64,000 nucleotides of DNA from Linnemannia schmuckeri. Lineage: Eukaryota; Mortierellomycota; Mortierellomycetes; Mortierellales; Mortierellaceae. The stretch covers positions 1,550,001 through 1,614,000 of the forward strand of contig JANATG010000010.1 of assembly GCA_029449235.1 (NCBI GenBank), in the 5' to 3' direction. This document shows, piece after piece, positions 1-10,517 of this stretch. Made by a program: the position numbers and the translations under genes. The notes under the pieces were generated by a model. That model saw nothing but the letters and a program-made list of their open reading frames with translations, had not been told where the DNA came from and did not search any database. Within the stretch, counting starts at the first letter, position 1. Each line of letters begins with the position of its first letter.

Positions 1-165
1 TCGCGTCTATTTCGCGTTAAAAAAGTGACTGCTTTCGCAAGGTTGTTGTGTCGCATTTTTTTTTTTGTTCGCAGTCAGAGGTCGAAGGTGTCGAGATTGG
101 TGGCACTTCTCGCTTTCATCTTTGACATCCACCCACCCCACACCTTTTGCTACAAGCCTGACATC

Positions 166-1666
166 ATGAATGACGGAATCCCACCACCGATCCCTATCAC
201 CTTTGAACCTCGACTTATCCAGCCACCTCTCGCTCTCAAGCAGACTTCGGCCTTCTCTCATGGCGACATCTACATCTTCGACATTGTCGCCAACAGCAAC
301 AACCTGATCGTCTCTGCCTCCAACCACGAGATCAAACTGTACAACCCCGCCACCTTTGCCATCAAAAACATCCTCAAGTTTCACACAGATACCATTACTC
401 AAATTAAGGCACATGGGGATAACATTTTAATGTCTTCGTCCAAGGACGGCTCTGTCGCTGTCTGGGACCTCCGAGCCGATGCTGGACCTGTCCAGGTTTT
501 CAAGAGTAAGCAGGGGAGCTCCTTCGTAACAAGCATATTGTAAGTGATGATGGCTACCACGGCGATATCCATGAGTGACCATAATTGACACTTTTATTGC
601 GTTTTTTTACTGACATGTAGCGCCAGCAAAAGACCCATTGCTTTCCTTCGACCTCAATTCATCGGAACAAATCTTGGCTGCGGGATCAGAGTTGGTCGAG
701 TACGACGCCAACATCCACTTCTTCGACGCCCGCAGCAACACCTCAGCGATTGTGAAAACTTACTCGGAATCACACAGTGACGACATCACCAACATCAAAT
801 TCCACCCCACCAACCCTGCACGCCTGATGACGGGCTCTGTCGACGGACTGATCTGCCAATTCGACCTGACGGACATGGATGAGGAAGAAGGACTGATGGT
901 GGTGTCTAACACAGGTGCAAGTATTAACAGGATCGGATATTTCGGACCTAATGCCGAGTACATCTACTGCTTAAGTCACATGGAAACCCTCTCCCTCTGG
1001 AATAGCGAGGATGCAGATGCGATTCATAACTTTGGAGATATTCGCGGGGTCAGCAATCCCGCCATGGGGCTAACACTAGACTACGGGATCGATTGCCAGT
1101 ACGAGCCGGAATCGGGGCGCCTTTTCTTGCTTGCGGGATCTAATGAGTGAGTACTGCCTATGTCCCTATATTGTCACTTGGACCTATTTTCATTCTCTAT
1201 GCATCGCTACAAATAGAAAATATTCACCGCCAAAGAAGTAATTTGCTCATCTAATCTCTTGCTACACTTGATATGTTTTTTTATAGGGGTAATATCAATA
1301 TTCTGCATGTCAAGGCAGATTCCCTTCAACTCTGTCAAGTGTTGAGCGGAGGACACAGCGAGATTGTTAGGAGCACATTCTGGGACTCGAAGAGAGGCAT
1401 CTTGTATTCTGGAGGAGAGGATGCCAAGCTTGGACTCTGGAACTCTGATCCCATCACTACCGCCACATCACCTCTTACAGCAAGTGCCTCATCAAGGCAC
1501 AGCTCCCCATTACAGCTCAAGGTAAATAACTTGCCTTTTTTTTGACAGGGGTGTATGACCAAGCGCACGTAGATATGATTGACAAGAAGGATATACTTAT
1601 GTGCCTCTTTCTTGTTTACTTTGTCAATAGTCTGAGAGCAAGTCCTCAAGATCCAGCCCATACTAG
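166..1666 (+). CDS. WD40-repeat protein, WDR89-like
   Basis: Spliced model: exons 166-505, 621-1146, 1287-1521, 1631-1666, giving 378 aa. Visible WD-type blades include 'DGSVAVWDLRAD', 'ANIHFFDARSN', 'DGLICQFDL', 'METLSLWNS' and 'DAKLGLWNS'. The size and the 'HSDDITNIKFHPTNPARLMTGS' type of blade fit WDR89, a WD40 protein of about 390 aa whose function is poorly defined; a WD40 propeller normally serves as a protein-binding platform. The start at 166 is chosen because the WD homology begins shortly after it; the frame is also open further upstream. The first intron uses donor 506 (GTAAGC). A second good donor at 540 (GTAAGT) would shift the frame and end the protein early. WD40 assignment is firm, the WDR89 name is moderately sure. 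Confidence 0.85.
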
Positions 1667-3138
1667 AACATCGCTTGCAAGGAACAAAAGAAAAACAATA
1701 GCATAATTGATACACAACATACAGTGTCACAAGTGGCAGGACCAAGGATCTTGAACAAAAGGGACTATATCGTTGGGCGAAATGGCTGGACATGTCAACA
1801 TGAAACATGTTCACGTTGTAGTGTCTTTGAATTTCTAAGAGCCGAGGGGCGGAGGGTCCAATTGCAGCTCCTCAAAGAAAAGGAGAGCGCGTACTCATTT
1901 TATTTCAAGGAGGTCGACATGCTATTAATGAAGAAGGGGCAGGTAGAGGATATTGTACAAAGGGGCTAAATGAGGGCTGGCATTGAAAGACCAGGCAAGC
2001 AAAGCACACCGTTACTTGGTTACATGGTTGTATGGCTATTTGGAAGCAGAGGCAAGAAGAAGCGACAGTGGCAGGAGTCTTGAGACAGAAATCAAAAAGG
2101 ACAGGCAAGCCAGAGAGGATGACAACACGCAGAAAGAGTGATTGAGAGAGAAGAGACTTGTGGTGGTGGTGGTGGCGGGAGAGCAGATGAGTGCAACAGG
2201 GGAAAAGGGGGGAGGTTGAATGACGAAAGGGGACAACAATAGGGACAAAACGAAAAGGAAAGGAAAAAAAAAAAGAGACGAGTGCAAGGGTACTAGCACC
2301 CATGGTCCAATGGATGTGATCCGTTTGCCGTTTTGTATCTCCCTTTCCCTTTCCTTTTCTTTCGCTTCTCTTTCTCTTTCTCTTTCCTTTCCCTTTGCTT
2401 TCTTTCCAGTTGTCGTTTTTCTTTCATGGACAACCTGATGACCCTTCTCTCATTCCTCAACTGATTTACATACACTCTCCACTCTCTCCACCCTCCCCAC
2501 TCTCTTGTTGTCTGCCTACCTTCCTTTCTTGCCTTCTTCATTCTCTCTCTTCCTTGTCCTCCTAACTCATGCTAGTCTCCTTGCTGTCTCCCTTTCCTTC
2601 AGACGACCTTTTTGTTTCTCTTTTCTTTTCTCTGACATCACGTCGTCTTGCTCTCAGCAGCAACTACAACAACGCTTGAATCGTCTTTTTCGGAGAATAG
2701 AAACATATTTTTGAAAATACACTCTTCCCAACTACACTGCTCCTCCTCTCATACTTCCTTTTCTTTTTACCATCACCTTCAGCAACAAAAAAAACCGTTT
2801 TCTGTTCTGAATTGCCTTAACGGTTTCCTCGTTCAAAACCTTTTGTAATCTAAACTACATTCATCCTGCACCACGTTCTTTTTTTTTGTTCTCCTTCTGT
2901 CCCTCTCGCTCTTTCCAAGCCTATCTATCAGCCAACAGTCCTTGCAGCCAACTCTTAGGAGTCCTTTTTTTTCCCTTTCCCGTTTCTTCCTTTGTTCTCT
3001 CTGGTAGTTCTTTCTCCCTTTCTCTCTCTCTTCCCACGCTCTTTACACTCCCCAACATACCCTTCACCACAAGCAAGCAAACAACAGCAACTATAGTAAC
3101 AGCTTACCTATCAACACGAGAAGAACGATAGTTTCACG
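1667..3138 (+). other. intergenic DNA and long CT-rich leader of the next gene
   Basis: About 1.5 kb without a supported gene. From about 2330 to 3138 the plus strand is strongly pyrimidine-rich (runs of CTTTCC, CTCTCC and TTTTT), which looks like a long 5' leader of the coiled-coil gene starting at 3139. Short open frames here are low-complexity Ser/Phe/Leu strings on one strand and Glu/Lys/Arg strings on the other. I see no conserved protein. Confidence 0.5.
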
Positions 3139-4409
3139 ATGAATACCTCGCGACCTTCGTCGGCCAATCAAAAGTCGGCCAATGCCAGTAGTACAGCAGC
3201 TGCTCCACTCCGACGCGCCAAGGTCACCAGCGTCGCCCAAATGGATATCTCTTCTATGGCCCTCTCCTCCAAGCCCGTCTCGTCCTTGCCCGGATCAGCC
3301 ACTATGACCCCAACCAATTCTTCTCGTGCAAGTCACTCAGTGACCCTTTCAACACCAACATCCAATGGATATCATACTGTCAACAGCAACACATACAACA
3401 CATACACCAGCAACACATCGACTCTTCCTCGCATGGCGTCTGTCCGTGTCCGGTCGTCCAATTCAGTTGCCACGACTGCATCTTTCAGGAGTGCCAATGG
3501 AGCAAGCAGCGCAGGGGGTGGACGGCGAGACGGTGGATCAGTGACTTCTGATGACGGTACTATTTCTGAGGACTCAGATCGCGCTGGAGACGAAATGCAG
3601 CTCTTTTCAGGAGGCCAGGCCAGTGTCGGTGGAGGGATCAATTTACCGTTTGGTTCATCTGGCAGGCATAACTCTTCTTCCTCCGCAAATTCAGTTGCTT
3701 CAGGATTGGTTCACTCTCCTTCGTCGTCAACGGTAGGGCCCAAGGTTGCTGGACGGTCAAGTCGACACAGGGCAACGTCCAGTACAGCAGGCTTAACCTT
3801 TGGATCAGGAAGCAGCCAGGTTAAACCAATGCGCATGGCAGCAGGCGCGTCCATTAAGATCGATCCAAGTCTGAGTCTCAACAACCAAAACATTTTGCAG
3901 TCGTCTTTACTGACCACCACAACCCCTGGATCTTCTACGGCGGGATCGCTTGTTGGCGCCACTTCGCCAGCACCACTCACATCCTCCACACCTCTCCCAA
4001 CATGGAGCAATACTCCTTCCCCCAATGCAGGCTTGGGCAGTAGCCTTTCAAGAAGCGGGTCTCTTGGACACTCTAGATCAGGCGATGAAGGGTCGGCGCT
4101 CAGTATTGGATCAGGGATGTCAGCATCGTCATCACAGCCTCTTCAACAGACAGGTCAGCAACAACAACAATCAACGATCCGATCAGTCAAGAGCCCTTCA
4201 GCAACAACATCGGCAACTGTCAAACAGGCAGAAGAAAATCGACGGATAGAAGACGCTGCTAGGACACGGCGCAAGATTGCAGATCTTGAGATTTCAAATG
4301 CCTCTCTTTTATCAATCAATCAGTCTCTTGAGGCGACCATTCGGAAGCAAGCAAGCGAGGTTCAGGAGCTCAAGATCCGGATGCAATCGTATGTGGATGA
4401 CCTTGCGAC

Positions 4410-4445
<36 letters not shown>

Positions 4446-5555
4446 TACCTTTGTATACTTGGTGTGACATTGAGCGTCAAGGCACCAAAAGCATTCTTTC
4501 TCTTTTTTTGCTTGCACTTAATTTTGGTGTCCCCATCCTCATTGATACCACTCTCGCTCAACTTGTCCCCTACCGCTCACCCCCTAAAAAGAAACTTTAG
4601 CCTATCACAAACACAAGCACAACCCAACACGACAACCATACATGGAAAAACGCTACCTCACACGATCTCAATCTGCCCTTGACTAACCAATTGGTCTGTT
4701 CCTGCGGCTTTCTTCACCATTTTTTTCTAGAGCACATTATGGAGATCTGGGATACTCAGCGGCCGATTTGGCACTGGCACGGAGTGTGGAGGCAATCGAA
4801 TTGACAGAGGAAGAGAAGCAGGAGGATTTGACATTCAAGCGGCTTTGTGTGTCGATTGAGCAGATGATCTTTGAGGCCAAGTCAGCTCTGGATCAATGTT
4901 CAAAACCTGCTGGTGTCAAAGTCCTGTCGCTCCATGATATGTGTAAGTGTGTGCATTGAGACGTCTTCGTGTTTCGCGTTCATTTATCTCTAAGCTTTTT
5001 CTCTTTCTTTATCAATCACAAACGACTAATGCTTACTTATGAAATTTTTGTATGTTGATAGATGAAAAGGAAGTACGAGAGGCACAAGAGGATGATGACG
5101 AAGAATACGAGGATGATGTGGACAATGTGGTCGATCAAGAGATGAGCCAGATGACGTTTGTACAGGATGACGACAACGACGACATTGATACAAAGGATGG
5201 CAACATGAAAACCAAGTACTCAATAGAGGTTCTTGCACCACAGGACAATGACGAACATGGTGTCAGGGCGAGCGACAGCAAGAATCAGCAACAACGACAA
5301 AGACAGAATTCGCACGAACCGTCATCAACTCGTCGAGATTCAGGGTTGAGTCGATCCAGTGGTGAAAGTATGCGCGATCAAAATAAGCGGCAACAGGGTG
5401 ATGGACTCTTTCAAGATGACAGCGACGACAATGGCGGCTGTGAGAACGACGGCAGCACGCGGCAGGGTGACGGCGGCGGTGGATTGGGATTGACCAGTTC
5501 TCCACATGTCATGATTTCTTCCGCTGTTTTGGAGACGCCGACGATCGTTACTTGA
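3139..5555 (+). CDS. Ser/Thr-rich coiled-coil protein with acidic C-terminus, function unknown
   Basis: Exons 3139-4388, 4731-4942, 5062-5555; 651 aa. The first ~350 residues are Ser/Thr/Gly-rich and probably disordered. Residues ~365-420 form a predicted coiled coil ('RRKIADLEISNASLLSINQ' followed by a heptad-like stretch), continuing after the first intron into a helical part with 'LCVSIEQMIFEAKSAL' near residue 455. The C-terminal ~160 residues are very acidic, then Gln/Arg/Ser-rich, ending 'LETPTIVT'. The pattern resembles large cytoplasmic fungal proteins with a short conserved coiled coil, but I cannot name the family. Intron 1 carries a (TGT)n microsatellite; reading through it would give a false poly-Cys tail. 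The ATG follows a long pyrimidine-rich leader. Confidence 0.8.
4411..4445 (+). repeat. (TGT)n trinucleotide microsatellite in an intron
   Basis: About eleven TGT/TTG units lie 20 bases inside intron 1 of the coiled-coil gene. Unspliced transcript would read them as poly-Cys. Confidence 0.95.
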
Positions 5556-5812
5556 TCCTGAAAAGAAGGCCGCGCGCTTCGTTTGTTTGATTTGCATCTC
5601 ACATATGTCACATCATCACACCATCATATAAAAACTCATATTGCTCAGGTCCTTTTATTTTGAGGGAGTGAAGTCATACATAAGAAACGCTCTGTCCTTT
5701 TGTAAACTTTTAGCAGTTTCTGCAAACATGTGTCTATTTCGTGTTGGTGTCTGGTGCCATGGCGTGGCCGGAAGACGAGAGGCGAGGAGTAAAGAGAAGC
5801 GCACGATGACCT

Positions 5813-6442
5813 TTACATCTTGGGTTTATCGGGTTTGGAAGAGTACCCATAAAAGATGGGCGACGTCCTCGCAGGGTCCATCATCATCACCGGCGATCCC
5901 CCTCCTCCCACTCCTACTCCTCCTCCAGAAGCCGCTGCAAAATGATCTAAGATCGGTGCTCCTTGCTGTAATCTGGCGTCTCCGAGTCCCGCGGTTCCTG
6001 GTGGTGGTGGCTGTATTGATGGCAATCCGGGCGTGTTGAGTCCGACGTGGTGTGGTGCTAGTGGTGGCGGTTGCTGTTGCATGGTTGTGTATGTCCGCCG
6101 CTGTTGGAAGAAGAGTCCTGAAAACGCCGGATGCAATTTTGAAGCATCTATTCGTAACCATTTTTGACAAAGAGGTTAGCAATAATCTGGCGAAAAAAAA
6201 GGCGCGGCGGCGAACAGCAGGTATAAAGGTCAAGATCAGAGTTAGAGTCAGTTACCAAGATGAGGATGATGTGGGTGACAGGGCGCCTGTCCACCTGCTG
6301 CAGCGGTGGGGTAGTGTTGTGAGGTGTGGTGGCGAGGTGCTCTCCGAGCAGGACAACTGAGCGGACAAGAGCCGGTATAGTGTTCGTGATGCGAGGAGCG
6401 AGAGTGTGCTCCTGGCCTTGACTGGTTGAGATGAGGGAGCAT
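5813..6442 (-). CDS. possible small proline/glycine-rich protein (doubtful)
   Basis: Possible two-exon gene on the minus strand: 6442-6256 and 6117-5813, 163 aa, with donor GTAACT and acceptor TTTTCAG in matching phase. The second exon reads like real coding sequence ('MQQQPPPLAPHHVGLNTPG', then a Gly/Val-rich stretch and 'ARTSPIFYGYSSKPDKPKM'). The proposed first exon is His/Pro-rich and less convincing. A T-rich stretch on the minus strand at about 6520-6570 could be its leader. It lies just downstream of the DCAF7-like gene on the same strand, so it could also be transcribed 3' sequence of that gene. No family recognised. Confidence 0.3.
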
Positions 6443-6739
6443 GTGAGAGGAGAGGAGAGAAAAGTCGAGTGAGCCGAGGAGGAATGGAATGAGAAGGAAA
6501 GAAAGTAATGCAAAAGTTGAAGAACAAAAAGAAGAAAAAAAAGAGTTGGACAGAGAAAAAAAAAAAAAGCGAGTCAAAGGGCACCCAAAAAGGAAATTGA
6601 GAGACATTATGGCCATCCTGTCCTGACTTGCATGTGTCACACTTTAATCCACCTTCTGCGAGACCTACCAACCGATTATCTTTGTTCTTTACTCGTCTTT
6701 TCAGGTCGTTCGTTTATTGTAAAGTGAAAATCACTGGGT

Positions 6740-8620
6740 CTAGAGACGCAGGGCTTGAACTGTCCTTCCAAAACCAACAGCAACCCAGTCAGGGCTGGCA
6801 CTGGACCAGGCCAATTGGTTGACCTCGCCTCCCACATTTGCCGCACGGAAGGGTTCGTGCAAGACACGCGTCGATGGGGATGGAGCCGGACTCTTGGCAT
6901 TGCTGTTCGACACCGACTTGCTATGGTGATAATCCAGCTCCTCCCGATCATGTCTTGATGGATTGACCTCCCAGATAAACACCTGATGGTCATCGCCTAG
7001 TCGTGGTAAATATTTACAAGATATGCTGTTAACGAGCTGCCTTTTTTTGACGATAGGCTTCCATCATGTCCTTCTGATTAAAAACATGGACAAGGCATAA
7101 AAATCGCGACTTACTGCCTGTAGCGATTTCAGTGCTGCCGATGGGGGACCATGCCATGCAGTTGAGGGCTCCCTTGTGTCCACGCAGTTCAGAGACAGGA
7201 ATGCCAGGAACACGAATATCCAAAATCTGAACACTGGAAGAGTCCATATGAAACGTCGAAAGATAATTGGTGTCGAGTTTGTTAAACGCAAGTCGGACAA
7301 GCGGCACTGCGGGTTGAGCTCCTGCCTGCATGTTGGGACTTGATCCAGACATGGTCGGGCTCGACGAGGTGGTTTCGTAAATAATGGTTGAATGCTCCAA
7401 TGCGCGGAGATCAAACATGCGCACGCTCCCGTCTGCTCCCACGCTTGCAAAAATGTCAGCGTTGTTCCCTGCAAAGGTCACATCATACACCTCCTTGTCG
7501 TGAGCAATCAGCTGGGTCTTTGCTTGGTTCGTCTCTACATTCCAGACTGTGCATGTTGTATCGATCGAACTCGTGACAATTAACGCTGGGTCGTAGGTGT
7601 TCCAGTCGAACGACGTCAACGGCGCACAAAAGTTTGCCTTTGTCTGTTCATGAGTCGCCATTAAAAGAAAAAGAGGATAAAATAGCATAAGCATTGACGT
7701 TAGGATCAATGATGAAATCGTATTTTGATCCGCAATAATAACGCCAATTAACAGGGTTCTGGAACATGGAACATGAGGACATGCAGACAATGGGGCTTAC
7801 GTTGGCAAGAACAGCTCTCTGAGCGAGCTGTTGCTGGATGCCATGTGCAGGTCGTCTGCCTATCGTGTTATTCCCAGAGCTGGTATTTTCTGTGTCTTCC
7901 TTTAGTTCCCACAACCGAAGGTAGTCTCCTGTTGTTGCCAGCAAATCAAATGACCGATGTCCGCCCTAATGATAGGATAGAATGTCGTTAGAAGTCTGAC
8001 TGATTGAAAAGTTTTCCTTTTGGCAGCCTTTTCTTTTGTTCATGATTAGCAGACATCATTGATAGGCACTTAACTGCCCACGCTGATTCACTTACCTTGT
8101 AAGGCTCCCACTTGATTTTGGTGACAGGGTATTGTTGGTGGTTGGTCTCTGCAACAGGCACCCAGTCCGACATCGAGTTGGGGTTGTAGTCTCTCTCCTC
8201 GATACCCGCAAATTCTGGCAGCGTGATGATTTGAATCTACTTGTTCATTTGCACACATATGAGTACTTCAATGAGTTCAAGGCTGGACCTACACGACACG
8301 AGAGATCCTCTAACCAGACTGAGCCCCAGTGTGAAGAGGATGAGCAAGGCACAAACCTTGTTACTGCCATCCTCGATGAAACTGCCAACGGCGAGTCGAA
8401 GAGCTTCGCGTTCGGTAGGCTGGTTTGACCAGTCGAGACCGTAGACGGGCCAGGGTGCTGAGTAGTTGAGGATTTCTTTGCGCTGCTGTTGCTGCTGCTG
8501 CCTGGAGGTTGGTGGAGGGATGGGAGTGGATGCTGACGGGGACGAAGGGGAAGAGGAAGCGGAGAGGGAGTAACCTTGCCCGAAGCTTGTGGGTCCTGAT
8601 GCGCTGTGTGGTGAAGCCAT
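6740..8620 (-). CDS. DCAF7/WDR68-type WD40 protein (AN11/TTG1 family)
   Basis: Five exons on the minus strand: 8620-8357, 8236-8096, 7965-7801, 7643-7115, 6996-6740; 451 aa. After a Ser/Pro/Gln-rich N-terminus of ~50 residues come the family hallmarks: 'APWPVYGLDWSNQ' and 'RLAVGSFIEDGSNK', 'PVTKIKWEPYK', 'LLATTGDYLRLWEL', 'APLTSFDWNTYDPALIVTSS', 'DTTCTVWNVET', 'QLIAHDKEVYDVTF' and a last blade 'VNQLAWSSASPDWVAVGFG'. DCAF7 orthologues are ~340 aa; the extra length comes from the N-terminus and from inserts between blades 4-5 and 6-7. In animals DCAF7 is a DDB1-CUL4-associated scaffold that binds DYRK/HIPK kinases; in plants TTG1 joins MYB-bHLH complexes. The fungal partner is unknown. It shares a 357-bp divergent promoter region with the MPDU1-type gene. 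Confidence 0.93.
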
Positions 8621-8977
8621 GAGTTGTTCTTTGTTGTTTATGGGTGGTGTTCTGTGTTGTCGCTCTTCTGTCTGTTCGTTTATCTAGTGTGTGAGTGTCT
8701 TAGTAGTCGGGGCGGTTGTCTATGGTGGTGGTATTGTTGGGAGCTGGTTGGTGAAGGGGCTGCTTGTTCACGAAGTGTGCACAGTTAGAAGAAAGTTTAT
8801 GTGACTGCCGTGTTGGGTGTCCAGCAGCGACTGGATGCGAGAACAAGGAGAGAGAGAAGCAGATGGACAACAGCCAAAAGACAAAGCGACGAATCTTACC
8901 CTTCTCTTTCTCTTCTTTTTTTCACTCTCCATACTTCACGCTCTTCACACTTCACACTCGACCCTCCCATTGCCATC
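8621..8977. promoter_or_regulatory. divergent promoter region between DCAF7-like and MPDU1-like genes
   Basis: The two start codons face away from each other across 357 bp, so both promoters must lie in or overlap this interval. The 60 bases before the MPDU1-like ATG are pyrimidine-rich. I see no clear TATA element. Confidence 0.6.
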
Positions 8978-9805
8978 ATGCATCTGCCATACTTCCTAAA
9001 GGCCCCCGCCGTCGCCATCATCGGCGACACCTGCTACACAACCCTCATCGAGGATTTCAACCTCACTCACGTCCCCTGCATCAAGTACGCCATTTCAAAG
9101 GGTCTCGGCCTTGGAATCGTCGCTGGTGGTGCCATCGTCAAAGTGCCCCAGATCATCAAGATCGTCCAGGCCCGCTCCGCCAAGGGCATCTCCTTCTCCG
9201 CCTACATGCTTGAGACCCTCGCCTGCGTCATCTCCCTCGCCTACAACGTTCGCCGCAACAACCCCATCTCCACTTATGGCGAGACCTTCTTCGTTACCCT
9301 CCAGAACCTCGCTATCCTCGGACTCATGCTTCGCTACAGCGGCAAGAACATCACCGCCATCATGGTCCTCTCCTCCTTCTTATTCTTTGGTAACGTTCTC
9401 GGCAGGACCGCAGAGCACCTTTCGGTTGATGGCACCATTGTCCAGTCCGCCTTGGTCTCTTTGGACGCCCTTGTCCTCTTGCAGACTGCCACCATCCCTA
9501 TCAACCTGGTCTCCAAGGTCCCTCAGATCGTTGAGAACTACAAGAACAGCAGCACAGGACAGCTCTCGGCCTTCACCATCTTCAACTACTTTGCAGGATC
9601 GCTCGCCCGTGTTTACACCACTTTGACTGAGGTCGACGACATTGTCATTCTCTCTGGGTTCCTCCTCAGCACTTTGCTCAACTGCATCCTCGCCTTGCAG
9701 ATGGCTCTCTACTGGAACAATACTCCAGCTCCCTCCAAGGTCAAGAGCGAGAAGGGCGATGGCTCTTCCTCCGAGACCAAGAAGCGCGTCAAGAAGCTCG
9801 ATTGA
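8978..9805 (+). CDS. mannose-P-dolichol utilization defect 1 protein homologue (PQ-loop membrane protein)
   Basis: Intronless, 275 aa. There are two PQ-loop repeats, each with the Pro-Gln motif: 'GGAIVKVPQIIKI' with 'SAKGISFSAYMLETLA', and 'LVSKVPQIVENYKNSSTGQLSAF'-type sequence in the second half. About seven hydrophobic segments follow the known topology, and the C-terminus is Lys-rich ('ETKKRVKKLD'), fitting an ER membrane protein. MPDU1 (Lec35) is needed in animals for use of dolichol-phosphate-mannose and dolichol-phosphate-glucose in ER glycosylation; its transport activity is not settled. The ATG at 8978 is preferred over an upstream open frame because that extension is basic leader-like sequence and the family starts near here. 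Its codons are strongly C-ending, consistent with high expression. Confidence 0.93.
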   Translation: MHLPYFLKAPAVAIIGDTCYTTLIEDFNLTHVPCIKYAISKGLGLGIVAGGAIVKVPQIIKIVQARSAKGISFSAYMLETLACVISLAYNVRRNNPISTYGETFFVTLQNLAILGLMLRYSGKNITAIMVLSSFLFFGNVLGRTAEHLSVDGTIVQSALVSLDALVLLQTATIPINLVSKVPQIVENYKNSSTGQLSAFTIFNYFAGSLARVYTTLTEVDDIVILSGFLLSTLLNCILALQMALYWNNTPAPSKVKSEKGDGSSSETKKRVKKLD

Positions 9806-10517
9806 GATGGGTGGTCCAGTGGTCGGTCAAGGATGGAGAGGGCGATACAAAGAGGAAGATCGATGCTCTGGGCGTCATCATGGAGGGGAGGAGGTGATGG
9901 CATCGGAGGTGAGTTTTCAGATGAGGATGATGGAGGGCAATTGGAGGAAAGGCGATCCAGGACGCGGTCAAGGACCATGCACAAATCACGGTGGCAGAGA
10001 GGGTTGGTCTTACAGGTGGGGAGGATGCGACTGAGAAGAATGATGGTGGCTGTAGGAGTGTTGGGCTGGGTGAGTCTGCAATGGCTGGTATGGAAGTGGA
10101 TGACAGAAATTCAGTTCGAGGGTGCGCGAGATCGATTCTTACGACGACATGGACCGTATCTTGACCCCATCCCCACCAAGCCAAGCTTTGTTAGTAGTGG
10201 AACCAGCAACCTTGTACTCGAAGTTGAATGAAGCATCATGTATCAATATAGCACACATGCATATAAACTCTTACTGCGCGCATTTTCTCTGGAACCCCTT
10301 TGTACTGGGAGAAAAAAGACTGACCCTACTCCCGTGAGTTGTGAGTTGGCGGCGTATTACCATAATTGGTGTGCGAAATCAAAAGTATCTCTCCTCGTTT
10401 AGCATTCACGCTTGCATCATTCTTTCTTCCCTTCACATACATCACTTTACGCCCATTCATTAAACAAACACTCGACTTACATTAACTCATTCAACAGCCA
10501 ACATACCAACACCCTTT
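9806..10517. other. intergenic region, no gene seen
   Basis: The first ~400 bases are purine-rich on the plus strand and look like 3' sequence of the MPDU1-like gene. The last ~100 bases before 10518 are a short C/A/T-rich leader. Open frames on either strand are low-complexity and have no recognisable family. Confidence 0.5.

Noticed and set aside
4389..4467. poly-Cys C-terminus of the coiled-coil protein
   Set aside because: It is read-through of intron 1; splicing at 4389 restores a long conserved-looking frame in exons 2 and 3.
9789..10231. overlapping frames on both strands after the MPDU1-like gene
   Set aside because: Low-complexity, mutually antisense and without family features; better read as 3' untranslated and intergenic DNA.
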